From Harmonia axyridis (lineage: Eukaryota > Arthropoda > Insecta > Coleoptera > Coccinellidae): a DNA stretch of 64,000 nt. The translations under genes were made by a program, and so were the position numbers. A model generated the notes under the pieces. The model was not told the DNA's origin, did not search any database, and saw only the letters and a list, made by a program, of their open reading frames with translations. The stretch covers positions 32,612,001-32,676,000 of the forward strand of contig NC_059503.1 in assembly GCF_914767665.1 (NCBI RefSeq), written 5' to 3'. This document shows positions 1 to 11,094 of the stretch, one piece after another; the first letter of the stretch is position 1; every line of letters begins with the position of its first letter.

Positions 1-230
1 TGAGAAGGAACCTTGCAAAAAACACTTTTATTTATTAAATTTATTGTATAAAAGAACCGAAAATATCAACTTTTTCGAAATAGAAACATAAATTGAATCA
101 CTATAAATCATAACAAAATTTAAAAAAATTGAGTTTCTTAATATTGAGAAATCTCCAGGCTTTGTTTGATTTCATAATTTTCCTTTCAGGATCTAAGACA
201 TATGAGGCATCTTATAGATTTGTGGCCTAA

Positions 231-482
231 CCTATTGCGGGTTTTGTAACTAAAAGAGCAGCTCTGGAAAATTGTCTTTCAACAGGAGCTGAAGATGCTG
301 ACGTTGATAAAAAATTCTTGGCCATTTTGGCCAAGTTTGTAAAGAAACTACCAAAATCTACCAATAGGTTTCAAAGAAATGTGAGAAAACTACTAATGAA
401 GTCACACTGGCGAATGTTTCAGTCTCTTGGCGTTCGAGGAATCCCCTTATTTAGTCTAAGGCTAGTTTTAGAGTCACGCTGA
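231..482 (+). pseudogene. Open-frame remnant inside hAT-like copy 1
   Basis: An 84-codon frame with no ATG is open from 231 and reads into the first bases of the nested MITE, stopping at TGA 480-482. It contains a charged helical-looking stretch (ALENCLSTGAEDADVDKKF) followed by KFVKKLPKS. Just upstream, near 182-190, is TTTTCCTTTCAG, a good 3' splice-site match. This could be a piece of an exon of the element's transposase, but I do not recognise the protein and see no DDE or BED motif. The part after about 330 aligns with noncoding-looking sequence in copy 2. It may equally be chance. Confidence 0.25.
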
Positions 483-770
483 CCGTCGGCGCTGACAGGC
501 CAATATGTATGATTACTTATGAACCGTTTTAGAATAACGCTGACGGCTCAGCGCTGACCACCGTCAGCGCTGAGGAATCGAGAGCGTACGCGCCACGCGT
601 CAGCGCCGCTGACCAGGCCACGCTGACGCGCTACCGAGCTCAGGGAGCGTTACTGTGTTACGTAAAACGTACGTTCAGCGTGACTCTGAAATGAGTTTCT
701 AGTTGCCACGCGCTGAGCGCTACGCGCGTAGGCTTCAGCGCTGTCGGTCAGCGTGACTCTAAAACCAGCC
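460..770. mobile_element. 311-bp GC-rich MITE with about 25-bp inverted ends, nested in the hAT-like element
   Basis: The left end GGCTAGTTTTAGAGTCACGC and right end GCGTGACTCTAAAACCAGCC are inverted repeats with one mismatch. The flanks are TAA (457-459) and TAA (771-773). Copy 2 of the host element carries a single TCTAAGC at the matching position (about 13570), giving a natural empty site. A 3-bp TAA duplication suggests PIF/Harbinger; the alternative reading is a 5-bp CTAAG duplication with ends one base shorter. The interior is unusually GC-rich for this window and repeats CAGCGCTGA/CGTCAGCG motifs. No coding capacity. Confidence 0.8.
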
Positions 771-984
771 TAAGCGCTCACGAGATTGCAGAAATATATG
801 CTGTGCGACGCGTGCATATCAAGCGCAAGTAAAATCAAAAGCTTGATATCAAGACAAGCAATAAATATCTAAAATCAAGTCAAGCTAAAGTATGTAATTT
901 TTCACGAGCTTGATTTCCAAGTTAAGTAGTTGGTTAAAATGACAAGCCACTTGGCTTGATGAATCTCTAATAAGGATCTAAGAA

Positions 985-1090
985 TAGTACCGGCTTCTTA
1001 GCCATGGTTTTTTTTACTTGACGTTTCGACTGCAGCTACCATAAACATCTTCAGTGGTTTCTAGATTATACTTTTAGTTCGAAACCAAAT
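985..1090 (-). mobile_element. Possible Penelope-like or other retroelement 3' tail fragment
   Basis: Read on the minus strand it carries CACTGAAGATG ... GTCGAAACGTC, the style of terminal sequence common in insect Penelope-like and some non-LTR elements. No coding part is attached. Similar GAAACGTC tails occur near 47.69 kb. Assignment rests on motif style only. Confidence 0.3.
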
Positions 1091-1429
1091 TGCTCCAGTT
1101 CGGAGTTTCTACTCGTGAACTACAAGACTCACCTTGTTCAGATGCAGCGTAAGCAAAAAGCAGCGCCAGCAAATTCAAGGCCCTTGAGCCCAGGGCCATC
1201 TCGCCTCTCTGAGGTTACTGGCCACCTTGGATGCGGCCCGCCCAAACGCAGTGGGCTACTTCATTCTGAAAAAAAAAGAAAACTTCAGTTTCTGTCACAA
1301 GCGCAATACATTGATGAATATTAGAGTATAAGGTCTAGGTCGAAGCAATTCATTGGATTATAGAACTCATGTTTTAATGAACCAAAAGAATCTATGAAAT
1401 AAATATACCCTTGACGGCCTGGTATAATC
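1091..1429. other. Unassigned stretch
   Basis: Contains a 69-codon plus-strand open frame (1115-1324) rich in S, P and G with no motif I recognise. It lies between two repeat fragments and could be part of the preceding retroelement tail. Nothing else seen. Confidence 0.4.
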
Positions 1430-1760
1430 GTTTTGGTGTTTCGCCTCCTGCCAAATTGAGATCATTTCCATTGTAACATACTTGGACGTTCGCCAAAAAA
1501 AATTAAAGTCAAGCTCAGTGAAATGTCATTGAAATATCAAAATGCATTGCTTTGGTTAAAGTCATTGAAATTATTCGTTATATAATCGTGACGAATACCA
1601 ATTCGAGCACAAACAATATATTTCGATTGTACGAACCTCTTCACTCGACGTAGATATTTCGCGAACTACGACCCGCAAATTGGTGTATAATCGAATATCG
1701 TCTATGCTCTTGTGATAACTGAATATTTTCACTATATTGTCAACAACTTGAAATAGCATT
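1430..1760 (-). repeat. Dispersed repeat with conserved hairpin (copy 1)
   Basis: Matches 32100-32400 in reverse orientation over about 300 bp, including the string GGACGTTCGCCAAAAAAA and TCAAGCTCAGTGAAATGTCA. It holds a hairpin at 1605-1709 whose arms read GAGCAcAaACAATATATTTC and GAATATcGTCTATGCTC around a loop of about 30 nt. No coding potential; likely a MITE-like or untranslated transposon part. Confidence 0.65.
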
Positions 1761-2540
1761 TCCAATCAAATCTTCCACATTTCCTAGTCCATTCTTCTCA
1801 GAACAACGGAAGCAGCAACCATACAATCATCAGCGTTGTGTCGAGCAAACAATTACTTTTTCTGAAGGCGCCAAATCAGGTAGAAAACGATTGGAAATAA
1901 AAGCGAATAACAACCAATAAAATCCACGGAAATCCTTCATCGACACTTCTATTGGCGAAACTGAATGTATTCGATTTAGAGCTCTTTATTGTACAATTTG
2001 ATTGACGTTCAGAATTGGTTCATGGAATGAAACTATGGAAGGCAATTCGAAGCGCGAGAGTGCTAGGTCCGATGCTAAAAACACTTGGCATTATTAGTTT
2101 ACTGTCAATAAACCCTAATAGCTACTCAGGCAATGATCGATTGTTTTAGACCACTATTGTTTACAATCTCGTTTTCAGATGCTATCAGGTAATAGAAAAA
2201 TTGCTGTGATTTTTCTTACCTAAATATCAATGATTTTTTGTCCGTAATTCATTGGCATATTTATGTACTATAATTTACTTACGAAATTCTTTCGTATTGA
2301 ATACATAAAAAAATTTGTTCATGTTTCACAAATAGATCAATGATAACCGCGAATCAAACCATTTATTGTTTAATTTTCTCACTCTATCCAAATTGTTACT
2401 TATAAACTATTATTAACTTGCGATTGAGATAGATAATACAGCAATTTCCAAGTGATCTCATTAATGTTTTTCAGGTGATTTAACAGCAAACTGTCCGGTA
2501 AATACATTTCAGGCAAGAAAATACACAGTAAATGGGTTTG
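1761..2540. other. Unassigned AT-rich DNA
   Basis: No open frame with recognisable content, no inverted ends and no internal match found elsewhere in the window. Confidence 0.4.
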
Positions 2541-2544
2541 GTGA

Positions 2545-3417
2545 ACTGCTTCTTGGTCCTTTTGCCGCTGAAATTGCTATGGAACTAAAGGGTTTTACAC
2601 TAAGGAGTGTCATTTTTATATTAAAAAAACGAATATATTTCAAGGTATCTCGAGGTATGCCATTAAAGATGGAACACGCTATTAGCCATATGGCCGCCAC
2701 AGCTACGGTTGCAAAACGAGATCTTTTCATGAATTGAATCATGACCAATTCGCATATTGGCGGCTGTATGTCCTTGATAACTGCACGAATTATATCTTTA
2801 AGTCTTGAATCGATTTTGGGGCATTGGCATAGACCTTATATTTCCTGTGGTCACAAAAAGGTCTAAAGGTGTTATCTCACAAAATCTCGGTGGCCCATTT
2901 GTAATAATCTCTTTTCTCTCGAAATTGCGATTTTTTCGTTGTTAATATGGCACGTAGCGCCGTTTTGTTGAAATAAGACGTCGTCCTAATCAAAATCTTC
3001 CAATTCCGGCCATGAAATGCCCAAATCCCTAGATCGACGAAGAATCAACCAACCTGGGATTTCACTATGGCCTACATCAGCAATATTCTCATTCGTTCTT
3101 GAGCCACCCCAAGGTTTAGATTTTTCACATCACTAACTTGTCCCAACACCTCAAATTATGTCAACAGATTCTCTATTGCTGGCCGAAAATGTGATTCACG
3201 ATGACTCAAAAGTGATTTAATCATGCGAACTGTGACTGCAAAACATTCACCATTTTTAGCAACTGCAATACGTTGTTGAAGCGTGTTCGTTCCATTTTTA
3301 TTAATGACGCCGTTTTTACCTGTCAAATGTCAAAATATGGCAGTTTCAAAAGTGACTGCCGCCCAGATATCGGGCTATTCAGAATGAAACCTCTTTTTGG
3401 AAAACCTTGTACTTATG
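2545..3417 (-). pseudogene. IS630/Tc1-mariner-type transposase relic (DUF4817-like family)
   Basis: Read on the minus strand from about 3417 towards 2545. It starts with an element end (AGGTTTTCCAAAAAGAGGTT) almost the same as the one at 33.54 kb. A degraded N-terminal part follows (pieces such as LLSHRESHFRPAIENLL and FEVLGQVSDVK, in shifted frames). The C-terminal part reads IDSRLKDIIRAVIKDIQPPI, then FMKRSRF and a glycine/histidine-poor version of the family's usual end. In this family the conserved C-terminal block after the last catalytic Asp has the form ..L...I..AI..I.P.........F..R. The block before it contains stops and frameshifts, so the gene is dead. The family's N-terminal helix-turn-helix is, from memory, catalogued as DUF4817. 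No clear 3' inverted end is visible, so the relic is probably truncated there. Confidence 0.6.
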
Positions 3418-3589
3418 ACCTACTTCGAAATACCAAATTTCATCAAAATTGAATGGAATGTACAGAATTTAAGACTGTTACTCGAATTTGCCAGCTAGCA
3501 AACAGAAATACCTTCAAATATAGCGACACAAACACAAAAATAAAATGTTTTTTTCTTTGCAAGTTAATTGAATTGAATTCGATGTAAGT

Positions 3590-4110
3590 AATCTTCATCT
3601 TAGATTATTATTTATTATGGTGGCCAGTAGCCGAAATCGTCCATGATCTCAAAACTTCAGCTTCAGCGAGACATGCAACTCATGATGAAAAAACGACCTC
3701 ATTCAACATATATCGGATGCAAGTCATTACAGCCGTTATAGGATAACGCTTAACCTCAAACCGCAGGAGTGACCCCGGAAAAAATGTCTGAGCCTAGCTG
3801 GGAAATATTACCACACCCATTTCAGTCCCCTGAAGTTCCACAAAGCAATTACCACCTGTTCTCGTCTCTTGAGAATTTTATGAGGCATAGACAGTTCAAA
3901 ATTTCAACAGATGTGAGAATTTTTGCGCCCTCTTTCCTGTGCGCCATGTCGACACAGTTTTGAATTATTCGATGCCAGCCGTCCATAAACAGGAAACGTT
4001 CGAGAGAATAGATGGAGAGACTTGAAATGTTTAGGGTATATATTTGAGGTTTGAGATGAACTGACAAAATGGAGCACTTCAAACACTTGTGCCAATTCAA
4101 AAACAGACAG
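3590..4110 (+). pseudogene. Mariner transposase C-terminal relic
   Basis: The frame at about 3769-3963 reads WEILPHPFQSPEVPQSNYHL followed by FSSLENFMRHRQF. This aligns with the mariner C-terminal signature W.VL.HPPYSPDLAPSDYHLFRSL, which includes the third catalytic Asp in the S-D-Y motif; here that position reads S-N-Y, so the residue is lost. Further degraded sequence continues to about 4110. The N-terminal two thirds are missing. It is a different, older mariner from the cecropia-like ones at 30, 38 and 42 kb, judging by its low similarity. Confidence 0.65.
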
Positions 4111-4184
4111 AACTCTGATTATACGTTCTAGAGAGCTTTTAAATGATCACTTCCCAACATTTTCTTGGAAAAATTTACTATGTA

Positions 4185-4539
4185 CAGGATGTCCCAAATT
4201 CGATTTTCACTGAAAGCGTCTCGGGAACTATGAGACTTGGAGAAAACATCTTCAAGACCCTCGATGTCTTATCCTCTTTATCTCAAAAACGGTAATTAAT
4301 TTCTATGATTCGATCTAAGTATCATATAAAACATAAAAATTACTGAAAAAAAATGGTTTAGAATTTTTCGAATATTTCGAACAGAAACCAAGATATAGCA
4401 AAATAGTCGGTTTTCAGAAACACCTGTAACTCGAGAACGAATCAAGATATTTATGAACTGCTTTCTGATAACTTATTATTACGAAAAAATAGGGGGTTCT
4501 TGAAATGCTTTTAGTAAGCATCGAATTTGAGACACCCTC
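4185..4539. mobile_element. TA-flanked MITE, ends CAGGATGTCCCAAATTCGA
   Basis: The left end CAGGATGTCCCAAATTCGA preceded by TA (4183-4184) matches in inverse the right end TCGAATTTGAGACACCCTC. The right terminal G-TA is mutated. The interior has phrases such as 'tctcaaaaacggtaa' and 'taactcgagaacgaatc' that recur in insect MITE bodies. Noncoding. Confidence 0.6.
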
Positions 4540-4634
4540 TCGGACACCCGTACGTACATATTATCAATAAGTAGTGTCACCCCGAGTAATTCAGTGCGTT
4601 GATGAATACCTTGCCGAAGTATATCTATAGTGTA

Positions 4635-5614
4635 CAGGGTGATTGCCAACTACGATACGAGAGTACAAAGGTAATGCGATAGGTCGTTTTAAGAAAACAA
4701 GGTCCTACGAACATATGTCACGAGTTGATTTGTTTCCGAGATACGTTTAAGTTTAAAAAAAAACGGTAGGTATTAAAAAAGTTAAAAAAAGTTTTTTGAA
4801 TTTATAAGACGCTTATTTAGCCTTAACTAAATTGAAAGTAGGTTCAGTGGCGTCTCAGTGGGCACAACAGCCAATAATATTGAGGAAAAAAGTCCGCCAC
4901 TGACTTTTTTGTTATTTTTTTTTTTATTTTTCAAGATCGATCAACTGAAAATGTAACTTTTTTATCTCCAGAAATAGTTTCGTTTCCGAGATACGTTTAA
5001 GCGACGTTTAAGTTTAAAAAAACGGTAGGTATTAATAAATTATCGAAAATACTCTCAAACCGATTTGAGAGAAATTGGGTAAAGTTTTTTGAATTAATAA
5101 AACGCTTATTCAGCCCTAACTAAATTGAAATAGGGTTCAGTGGCGTCTCAGTGGATACAACAGCCAATAATATTGAGGAAAAAAGTCCGCAACTGACTTT
5201 TTTGTTTTTTTTTTTATTTTTCAAGATCGATCAACTGAAAATGTAACTCTTTTACCTCCAGTATTTCCATCAGAAATATCTTCTTTTCCGAAAAAAAAAA
5301 TTGAAGCCACTGTATAGCACATCATGAGCATCATTTTGAAGACGAAGCATAAAAAGCTGATTTTTTCTCTCAAAAACGAAGATTGATATAACGAAAACAC
5401 AGGAGACCGAAAAGTTGTATTTATAGTTGTTTAATAAAAAAAATGAATTCAAAAATTCAGACAAAAAATTCACGATAATCAAATACCTACCGTTTTTTTA
5501 AAACGTCCCCTTGTATGTAGGAAACGATGCAACTCCGGTTTGTAGTACTTTTTTTTGTCTTGAAACAACCGAACCGCTCTCTAATGTTTCCTGCGGTAGT
5601 TAGGAATCACCCTG
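4635..5614. mobile_element. 980-bp TA-flanked palindrome-ended element with internal duplication
   Basis: Ends CAGGGTGATTGCCAACTAC and, inverted, CAGGGTGATTCCTAACTAC, differing at two positions, each flanked by TA (4633-4634 and 5615-5616). The interior holds two tandem copies of a unit of roughly 240-280 bp (about 4733-4971 and 4980-5262) sharing GTTTCCGAGATACGTTTAAG, GGTTCAGTGGCGTCTCAGTG and ATCGATCAACTGAAAATGTA. Noncoding; probably a Tc1/mariner-type nonautonomous element that grew by internal duplication. Confidence 0.75.
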
Positions 5615-5616
5615 TA

Positions 5617-6389
5617 TGTCTACCTTCTTATATCCTCTAACCTTTTCAATAACCTGTTTTTTTCGTATAACTCTGGTAGGTACACTAGGATACGTCCTTC
5701 ACTTCATAAATATTGCCCGGAAAAAAGCTTTAACGAAAGTCGCAACTCACCAGAACAATAGGAAGAGTAACCTGACAGAAAGGTCAAATTAAATGGGCAT
5801 TCAATACCTAAATACCTAGTTATCGAAAGCGTTCCTAGAAACAAACACACCCGTACCGAAATAACCCGACAACTAATGACAGTAATGACTGATGAAATCG
5901 ACACCGCGATCAATAACAAAAGCCCGATTTTTTCACATCGGACCTATCTGCAGCGCAGTATCTTATCTAAGACAAACACAGTGGTCTTTATTGCATCAGT
6001 TGCAAATTTGTTATCGATGATTTTGTGCAATTTTTGAGTCATTGTTTCGGCGTGAAATTATATTGTCATATTTGATTGATTGGGTATAACCACAAGTTCG
6101 ATTGCGAGAGTTTTCACCTGAAACTAGCGAAGCTAATGATTCAGGAAACATAAACAACCTCATAAATCCAGTAGAATACACCTACGCTATGTATTTGAAT
6201 TGGTTTACATTCGAGTTTACATTCGTTTTGTGAATTGGTATTCGAACATCCAGTGAGAACAAGATAAGAATGGAGGATAAGAACTAAGAAGTGCGTTGAA
6301 TATGAACTATTTTCTTTATATATGATATACAGGTTGTTCTACAAGCTTCATGTCACACTTTGAAAGTTGATAGTTTTCATATCAACTCC
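5617..6389. other. Unassigned DNA
   Basis: AT-rich, without recognisable frames. A weak element-end-like string (ATACAGGTTGTTCTACAAGC) at about 6330 precedes the transposase relic and may be its 5' border. Confidence 0.4.
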
Positions 6390-7045
6390 TATTGTCTTAT
6401 AAACGATTCCTTTTCGTTGAAAAGTTACAAGAATTTGAAATTTTCAAATTTGAAATAAATAGGCTGACTAACGAAAATATCTTATGCTATAACAACAACA
6501 AAATGATAGATTTATTTCGCTCGCAATGTGATCTGTCGAGGCTTGTTTCACTAAGGATGGTATCAACAACAATCATAATGAACATGTATGGGCACTACAA
6601 AATTCATAAGCCATTAGATTAGAACAACACGATTGCTGCAATGTTTTGGTGTAAACTTTTGGACTAGGATTTGCAACAATGATTTGATGCCAGTGTATGT
6701 TCTAAATGATCTTTTAAATGTAAATTTGTATAAACATTTCTTGAAGCACAACTTTTTTTCACTATATTGATGGTCTAAAGCTCAACATTGTTGGCAACGA
6801 GATTGACAATATGTTGTATCAGCAAGATGGTACACCATCAGTCAGAAGGAGGTAAGAAGGGTACATGAAAATTTCCCGAATAAATTGATAAGTCAAGGGG
6901 AACTTATACAATAGCCACCTTGTTAACCAGATCGCAATCCATTAGATTTTAATTTATGGGCACATTTGCAACAGCTTATCTATTATGTTGAATTGGAATC
7001 TCATGAACAATTACTTGAAATAATTCAAGACGCAGAATAAGAAAC
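6390..7045 (+). pseudogene. IS630/Tc1-mariner-type transposase relic, catalytic region
   Basis: Several frames together give the order expected of this family's DDE core. Near 6540 it reads CFTKDGINNNHNEHVWAL, the block after the first catalytic Asp. Near 6800 it reads YQQDGTPS, containing the second Asp (family form QQDG.P.H). Near 6880-6960 are fragments of NKLISQGELI and DRNPLDFNLWAHLQQLIYY, matching the SPDLTPLDFFLWGHLK block with the third catalytic position. Frameshifts and stops between the blocks make it inactive. The N-terminal helix-turn-helix is missing. It belongs to the same broad family as the relics at 2.5-3.4, 33.5-33.85 and 49.4-49.7 kb. Confidence 0.7.
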
Positions 7046-7237
7046 GACCCAAATCTGTGAATCCCTATTTCTGACTTTAACATCACTATATTTTTTCTCA
7101 AATATATTTCTCAAACTTCTAAACGAAAACACCTATAATATTGTTGTGAACTATTGTTGTTTAAAAACCCAACCTTCTTATTCAATAAACACGCTTCTCT
7201 TACATTTCTTTAGATCTAAAAGCTATTCCAACCTCAA

Positions 7238-7556
7238 GAGTGATTTACGAAGCATATGAGTGGAGGAGTTGATTTTCACTAAATTATAGTTTTCACCTCG
7301 TTTGCAATTTTTTGTATGTTTTTTTTTATAAATATTTTAAAAATATATCTATGCTTTGTACATTTAACATCATCAATTCTTTTGCGAAAAACGAAAGGTT
7401 GCCAATATTTTTCTTCATTAGCAAATTAAAAATATTGTCATTCTACAATGTAGATTATTGTTTAAAGAAATTATGTTAAAACCTCATACAACCTTGGTTG
7501 TAAAAGGAAAACTCTATGATTTCGTTTTGAACTAACCAGACGTGGAGTATTCCCTC
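7238..7556 (-). mobile_element. TTAA MITE, internally deleted copy
   Basis: The right end ...GGAGTATTCCCTC is followed by TTAA (7557-7560). The left end GAGTGATT is preceded by TCAA, a mutated TTAA (7234-7237). The body is an inverted, shortened version of the elements at 9214-9684 and 50200-50672 (shared phrases around TACAATGTAGATTATTGTTTAAAG and TTTGCGAAAAACGAAA). Noncoding. Confidence 0.7.
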
Positions 7557-8100
7557 TTAACTAAAACTTCTTCTAAATTATGTGTATGTAATGACATATG
7601 AACAAGACGATTATACCTCGGATTATACCCACAGGAAGTAATGAAACATCAGGAATTAAAACGATGACTTTTGTGATAACTATTAACGTATAGAAAATAT
7701 GAAAAAAAATGTAATCTTAAATCTAAACGGAGTACGTCTGCATTAAAAACATTTCAAAACGAAAACTGAATTGATATTAAATACAAGATATTCTAATTTC
7801 CACTATTTTATTATGTAAATAACAATTGTTTCACTGCACAGTAACTTCAGAGCTTATTAACATAATAGAGTAATGAAAATTAGAATAACTTGAATTTATC
7901 AATTGAATAGATTCCGATCAAGTAACAACCAAGTCAATCAAATACTTGAAAAGTGGTTAATTTTTTTTTGTTCTGTATAGAATGAATATCATTCATGCGA
8001 AAAACGATCCTAATAGCTTTTTATGTGGAAACATTTAACGGGTGTATAAAATTTGCAGCGTTTGTACATTACATAACGGAATAGTTATTTATAATACAAG
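7557..8100. other. Unassigned AT-rich DNA
   Basis: No frames, inverted ends or internal matches that I can support. Confidence 0.4.
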
Positions 8101-8200
8101 TGCAGAAGGCATTGATATTCTTCCAAGAGTTCAAAATTCAAAAACGAGCCACGAAGTGGCGAGTTTTGGAATGAACGAGTGGTAGAGTGAGCCTTCTGTA
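8101..8200. repeat. Palindromic short repeat, GCAGAAGGC/GCCTTCTG ends
   Basis: TGCAGAAGGC at the left and GCCTTCTGTA at the right are inverted, around an inner imperfect stem (TTCAAAATTC/GAGTTTTGGA) and the palindromic core GCCACGAAGTGGC. A related hairpin with GTTGCAGAAGGC ends lies at 44861-44938. Noncoding. Confidence 0.6.
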
Positions 8201-9213
8201 CGAGTATTATACATTATTTTCTCTAATTCATTGCATTTTCATTGAAATAAATGAAATATTTCCATAAATATACTTTAGTGATTTTTGCATTGAAAAATGT
8301 TGGTTGGCAGAACTGATTTCTTTAAGGCAGATTGATGAATTGACAGATGAAGCCATTGCGGAAAGTTCGGAGTGCCAACATAGAATAATAAAATATAACC
8401 ATAAAAACAGTGCGTTTCTGATATATTCTCGCACGATTTTGTTCTACAAGATGTGGAAGAATGAACGGAATAACCACAGAATGAGAGAAACATGAATTAT
8501 AAAACTGTGAAACAGATGCATTCAAAAATTTTCCTCAAACAACTCTAGAGGTTTATTGTCGGAACTAGGTATAATAAACCGAAATATGACCCAAACGTAC
8601 AACCTTCGTATCATGGCCGATGATTCATTATTTATTCACCTATACAAGCCGTAATAGCTCTCATTTCCTAAGTCGTAAGTGATAACTAGCGATATTTGTC
8701 TAAACGACCAGTTCGAGCTAATTTCTAGGTGACGTTAATAGATGCACTCATCGATTGTTTTCGTAAGGACTTGGAAACGACAATTAACGACTGCTCGTCA
8801 AAAGGAGGCAGTGAAGAAGTTGCACAACCGAAAATGAGCTAGTTAAATAGGCATTACTCAAACTTGGACCGCATTCGGTACAGTTCGAAACAGCGGTTGT
8901 AATGCGGTAGATGGGGAAAGCGAGGATACACGTCTTGGTAGCTCAGAAAGTTTCCAATTTGAATATGGATCATGTTGGAGGGATACAAAGACGTTCGAAT
9001 TCCGGCATCGCCGAGAGAAATTAAACGCCAGTATAATTCGGTTTAGTTGAGTCTGTGTGAGTTGGTTTTAGTTATCCGGCAAGGACTCGAATCGATCTCA
9101 ATCAGTGCAAATTGAACATCGGCAAGATTATTTCATCTAATTTGGTATCAAATGGAATAATAAGACGTTTTTTCAATTATGAACACGAATCTATTGGAAC
9201 CTAATCGACTTAA
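8201..9213. other. Unassigned DNA with overlapping chance frames
   Basis: Three short frames overlap on both strands near 8230-8525, a sign of low stop density and not of coding. 8560-9180 is less AT-rich and shows no match elsewhere in the window. I see nothing diagnostic in it. Confidence 0.35.
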
Positions 9214-9684
9214 GAGGGAACACCACCAAGTGGCTGCTCAGTTAAAAACTAAGTCAGAGATAATTCTTCTTACAAGTCACCGATTTTTGAGAGTTTCCAC
9301 ATAATTTCCTTAAACAATAATCTACATTGTAGAAAGTATATATGTTTGATTTGCAAATAAAAAAACAAACAAAAAAATTGTCGTTTTTCGCAAAAAAATT
9401 AATTGTATGTACTTTGTACAAGGCACTGATGTATTTTTTGAATATTCGTGAAAAAAACTACAAAAAAATCATGACAAAAGAGGTAAAACTATAATTTAGT
9501 GAAATATATAATCGAACTTAGTACAGTGCTGCCCTCTACTTATTTGCTTCGAAAAAAAAAACAAGATGAAATCAATGTACAACTTCGTACATCGTACAAA
9601 GTTTGGTCATCGCAGGAGCGCCAGAGAGAAAATCGATACCAAAGTTTGACTGATGCGCGAAAAGCCACGTGGTGGTAATCCCTC
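9214..9684 (+). mobile_element. TTAA-flanked MITE, 471 bp
   Basis: The left end GAGGGAACACCACCAAGTGG is preceded by TTAA (9210-9213). The right end, inverted, reads GAGGGATTACCACCACGTGG and is followed by TTGA, one change from TTAA. A TTAA target is the signature of piggyBac-type elements and a few others, but the ends are not the canonical piggyBac CCC..., so the superfamily is unproven. Three relatives lie at 7.2, 50.2 and 51.4 kb. Noncoding. Confidence 0.8.
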
Positions 9685-9688
9685 TTGA

Positions 9689-10388
9689 AACTTACTCTTA
9701 CGATATTAGTGGATTTGAATGCGAGTAAATTGTATATGAAAAGTGAATAAAACAAAAATTTTCTGTCTCTAATTGACGAAAATGAATTTTGAAGTTATTA
9801 ATAAAAAGCATTATATATTAATAAAGTACATACAATGAGTTCTTCTGGTAAATATTACTGGAAACTTATTTTACAAATTTTTGGGAATGACTACAAATAC
9901 TAAAAATTAGTACAAAAATATTGTAGAAGGGACAGATGTAGTAGACAATTTTTGAGATTCTAGAAAAAGATTTAGCAGAGGGGATCGGTTTGAGTATTCT
10001 ATTTTGTCAATTGATATAATAAAATAATAATAATATAATATAATAATAATTTTGTCAATTTATATAATATAATAAAAAAAAAATTAAATTTAATAAAATT
10101 TGTTTTTTTTTTATTTCTTTCAATTTCTGAAGTTTCTAATAGGTTGAATATAAAGTATTTAATTTTTTCAGTTTCAAAATTTTCAATTTTGATCATGATT
10201 TTGAAATTTTACATATTGAAAATGAAAACTTCAGACCGAGCTTCAGACTCAACCTATTAATACCGTTGGATATTAATAGATATCAAAATCAGTTAATTGG
10301 TATATAAGTATAGTTTTGTAGTTTTGTATAGTAACGATCACATTATTTCTAGCATTATTTATATCAATATACAAAAACGGTACCCTGA
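9689..10388. other. AT-rich unassigned DNA with low-complexity core
   Basis: About 10005-10110 is a simple run of TAATAATATAAT and A/T tracts. The rest carries no frame or repeat end I can support. Confidence 0.5.
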
Positions 10389-11094
10389 TTGTTTTTGAAA
10401 TATTGATCATTTGAAATTGAGAAGTGCCCTTGAAATTAATGAATTGATGTAAATCTATGGTCATCATCAAATTCTTTTGGACTTCAAAACATCTATCATG
10501 AAAATGAGGATAACATTTCGATCATTCCAGTTTTCTTATGAAATTAAGACCAGAAAATTTGCTGCCCAGAATTGAATTTTTGTAGTCTCATGAAAGAGGA
10601 ATTGAATTAATTATCGCCAAGAATTTCAAAATAAAATAATAGATGTTTTAATGGAACTGAAAAGAGTATTTCTCATTATTAATTTTCAGTTCGTATATTG
10701 CAAGCCATAAAAATAATCGTAAAAAAGATATCGTTCAAAAACAATCAGGGTTGTTTTTGAAATATTGATCATTTGAAATTGAGAAGTGCCCTTGAAATTA
10801 ATGAATTGATGTAAATCTATGGTCATCATCAAATTCTTTTGGACTTCAAAACATCTATCATGAAAATGAGGATAACATTTCGATCATTCCAGTTTTCTTA
10901 TGAAATTAAGACCAGAAAATTTGCTGCCCAGAATTGAATTTTTGTAGTCTCATGAAAGAGGAATTGAATTAATTATCGCCAAGAATTTCAAAATAAAATA
11001 ATGGATATTTTAATGGAACTGAAAAGAATATTTCTCATCATTAATTTTCAGTTCGTATATTGCAAGCCATAAAAATAATCGTAAAAAAGATATT
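10389..11094 (+). repeat. Two-unit tandem duplication, 362-bp period
   Basis: Unit 1 (10389-10750) and unit 2 (from 10751) both begin TTGTTTTTGAAATATTGATC and stay nearly identical to about 11094, with a handful of differences (for example AGATGTTT versus GGATATTT). The units contain no frame or inverted ends. High identity implies a recent local duplication. If the assembly merged two haplotypes here the duplication could be artefactual. Confidence 0.9.

Larger units (their letters stand above)
1..969 (+). mobile_element. hAT-like element, copy 1 (left end outside window)
   Basis: The first 100 bases match the element at 12216-13796 from about 195 bp inside its left end, so the window opens within the element. 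The right part (about 780-969) matches the right end of that copy: a run of AAGTCAAGC/GCTTGAT-type motifs, then the terminus ending in GAATCTCTA at 969. That terminus resembles the TAGGGATTCAT ends of copy 2 and, in general form, Ac-type hAT ends (TAGGGATG). The segment at about 100-230 is shared with copy 3 (36.05-37.0 kb, inverted) but absent from copy 2, so copies 1 and 3 derive from a longer, possibly autonomous, parent. A 311-bp MITE interrupts this copy. Seen: the repeats and end motifs. Inferred: hAT membership. Confidence 0.7.

Noticed and set aside
10005..10110. Origin-like or matrix-attachment AT-rich site
   Set aside because: Only simple A/T tracts, with nothing to distinguish it from low-complexity DNA.
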